Shown here: in pieces, positions 62,463-64,000 of the stretch
Layout of the letters: each line of letters opens with the position of its first letter
How positions within the stretch are numbered: position 1 is the stretch's first letter
Source of the DNA: Lacrimispora xylanolytica
Lineage (GTDB): Bacteria > Bacillota > Clostridia > Lachnospirales > Lachnospiraceae
Reading direction: 5' to 3'
DNA: 64,000 nucleotides
NCBI RefSeq assembly: GCF_026723765.1
Contig: NZ_CP113524.1
Location: forward strand, 1,411,001 to 1,475,000
Notes under the pieces: generated by a model
Told to the model about the DNA's origin: nothing
Databases searched by the model: none
Seen by the model: the letters and a program-made list of their open reading frames with translations, nothing else
Program-made: the position numbers and the translations under genes

Positions 62463-64000
62463 GTGGAATATATTCATGACAATCAGATTGCTACCATTAA
62501 CTTAACCACTGGTGATGTGAGATTGGAAGAAATCACCAGAGAGCTTAGAACGAATTACATAGGCGGTCCGGGAATCAATACGAAGATTTTATATGACTCT
62601 GATGCTGCTGACCATGATGCTCTTTCAGAAAAGAACTTATTGATCTTTGGCATCGGGCCAAGTGTAGGCACTGGGCTTCCAGCCAGTAACCGTTGTACCA
62701 TTACAGCAAAAAGTCCCATTACCGACGCGTATGGTGATTCTAATCTGGGCGGAGAATTTAACGTCAGACTCCGTACAGTAGGAATCGATCACCTTGTATT
62801 TTCCGGAAGATCCGATCATCCTGTGTATGTTCTTATAAAAAGCAACCGTGAGATTGAGATACTAGATGCCAGCGAGCTTTGGGGAATGTATACGGAGAAA
62901 GTGACCGAGCTTCTTACGGAGCGTCATGGAAAAGGTTCAGAGGTTACCTGCATCGGGCCGGCGGGTGAGAATCTGGTACGGTTTGCAAGTGTCATCATGT
63001 CAAAATGCCATGTGGCAGGAAGAACGGGTATGGGATGTGTCATGGGGGCAAAAAAATTAAAAGCCATTGTAGTAGAAAAAAAGGTTGGAAAACCCCAGGT
63101 ATATCACCAGGAAAAGGTCAAGGAAATCCGGGATCAGTGGATTAAGAAATGCAGGGCATCGGTTATCTTAAAATCCGGAAGCATTCAGGGAACCTTAATG
63201 TTAATCAAACGGTATCACAAGCAGGGAGCACTGCCCATCCGTAATTTTCAGGCGGCTGATGATAAAAAGGTGAAAGAGTTATATGCTGAGAACTTCCTGT
63301 ACAAACATGAGACAAAACGTAAGGCTTGTATTTACTGTCCCGTTGGGTGCGCCAGAGAATATGAGATTAAGGAAGGGCGGTATAAGGGAGAAAAAGGAGA
63401 TCGTCTGGACTATGGTGCAGTAGCGGGCATCGGTCCATTAAATGGGATCTTTGACTGGGCAAGCATTCTTCATCTAAAAAATCTAAGTGATAATCTTGGA
63501 TTTGATGCCATTGAGGGTGGTTCCACCATTGGCTTCATCCTGGAGTGTTATCAAAGAGGTATCATAAAAGATCCAGAAAAGATATATGAATTTGGCAATG
63601 CAGATGATGTGGAGGAATTAATGCACAAAATCTGCCGCAGAGAAGGAATCGGAGACATTGCAGCAGAAGGTGCTTACCGGGCTTCCATTGTGTTACATGC
63701 CGAAGAGTATGCATTTTGTATCCGAAAATCTTCTTCTGGTCTTCATTCTAATTCCCATCTGGCAAAATCTTTAAGCTATCTCACCTCCACCAGAGGGGCA
63801 GATCACTTAAAGGGTTATGTATTTACTGCAGTCTTTGGCGGATTTTTCTCCGAGGTGGTTTCAAAGCATATCTTTAAAACAAAAGCGGAGAAAAACTTTT
63901 CTAAAGTTGAGAAAAAAGGCCGTGTGGTGTGCTGGCATGAAAATTATAAGTATGCGATTGATTGCCTGGGGCTGTGCCTGTTTGCTATCACAGCACTTCC
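62463..64000 (+). CDS. Aldehyde:ferredoxin oxidoreductase, 5' part (partial)
   Basis: GTG 62463 (AAGGAGG nine bases upstream) opens a frame of 512 codons that runs off the window. The early YIGGPGINTKILYD, the loop SPITDAYGDSNLGGEF, and AGRTGMGCVMGAKKLKA are the N-terminal tungstopterin domain of the AOR family. CIYCPVGC gives three of the cluster Cys, and DCLGLCLFAI near the edge holds the fourth. It oxidises aldehydes to acids with ferredoxin in anaerobes. The fdhD gene nearby may support its cofactor. The C-terminal end is not seen. Confidence 0.93.
   Translation, partial: MEYIHDNQIATINLTTGDVRLEEITRELRTNYIGGPGINTKILYDSDAADHDALSEKNLLIFGIGPSVGTGLPASNRCTITAKSPITDAYGDSNLGGEFNVRLRTVGIDHLVFSGRSDHPVYVLIKSNREIEILDASELWGMYTEKVTELLTERHGKGSEVTCIGPAGENLVRFASVIMSKCHVAGRTGMGCVMGAKKLKAIVVEKKVGKPQVYHQEKVKEIRDQWIKKCRASVILKSGSIQGTLMLIKRYHKQGALPIRNFQAADDKKVKELYAENFLYKHETKRKACIYCPVGCAREYEIKEGRYKGEKGDRLDYGAVAGIGPLNGIFDWASILHLKNLSDNLGFDAIEGGSTIGFILECYQRGIIKDPEKIYEFGNADDVEELMHKICRREGIGDIAAEGAYRASIVLHAEEYAFCIRKSSSGLHSNSHLAKSLSYLTSTRGADHLKGYVFTAVFGGFFSEVVSKHIFKTKAEKNFSKVEKKGRVVCWHENYKYAIDCLGLCLFAITAL

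Noticed and set aside
1-64000. CRISPR arrays, tRNA or rRNA genes, intact transposases, riboswitches
   Set aside because: None recognised by eye on either strand. Short repeats found are operator or terminator symmetries.

Overview
The window looks like chromosome from a low-GC, anaerobic, Gram-positive bacterium of the Lachnospiraceae (Lacrimispora / Lachnoclostridium type). The reasons are AT-rich intergenic DNA, strong AGGAGG ribosome sites, frequent GTG/TTG starts, choline-binding-type cell wall repeats, an agr-type cyclic peptide system, an aldehyde:ferredoxin oxidoreductase, and GH9 and beta-helix polysaccharide proteins. The genus is an inference. I saw no rRNA, tRNA, CRISPR array or intact insertion sequence.

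Layout. 1-3.9 kb: a heterodimeric ABC exporter with two membrane-fusion adaptors. 4-8.3 kb: a ketopantoate-reductase-like gene divergent from a TetR regulator, two gene remnants, and a GH9-CBM3 endoglucanase. 8.4-10.2 kb: a deformylase-like protein, a thiol peroxidase (Bcp) and YaaA, the last two forming a peroxide-defence pair. 10.3-12.7 kb: a VanZ-like protein, then a MarR regulator, a 73-residue protein and a DtxR-type regulator, each preceded by a copy of the same 19-bp palindrome. 12.8-21.3 kb: a secreted beta-helix protein, WYL and AraC regulators, a secreted tandem DJ-1 protein, and a decaying stretch (phosphotransferase with a stop, WYL remnant, deleted SDR). 21.8-23.7 kb: a BlaI / M56 peptidase / small secreted protein unit.

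24-28.3 kb: a ribosomal-peptide (RiPP) locus. It holds a DUF6765-like protein, a 52-residue precursor with a Cys-rich tail, a strong hairpin, and two different radical SAM/SPASM enzymes. 28.6-36.9 kb: ordinary accessory genes (cupin, cell-wall-binding protein, LysR, QueG-like protein, HAD phosphatase, GNAT, pre-peptidase-domain protein, Arr rifampin ADP-ribosyltransferase with a helical N-terminal domain, DUF2200).

37-52.1 kb: the most notable region, a 13-kb co-directional biosynthetic operon built like a dissociated (type II) fatty-acid/polyketide synthase. It encodes an acyltransferase, ketoreductase, acyl carrier protein, two hotdog-fold proteins, two active and two degenerate ketosynthases, a KASIII-like enzyme with an altered triad, a FabL-like enoyl reductase and a phosphopantetheinyl transferase. 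It also encodes a PEP-synthase/rifampin-phosphotransferase-like enzyme split into two genes about 2.5 kb apart. A LytTR regulator closes the operon, and a 21-bp-period direct repeat suited to a LytTR protein lies before its first gene. A glycosyltransferase and TetR gene run divergently.

52-64 kb: TetR, acetyltransferases, a flavin-binding protein, VOC protein, nitroreductase, a second-type RsmH, an acetate transporter, FdhD, and a complete agr-type quorum-sensing module (sensor kinase, LytTR response regulator, 47-residue peptide, AgrB), ending in a partial aldehyde:ferredoxin oxidoreductase that FdhD may serve.
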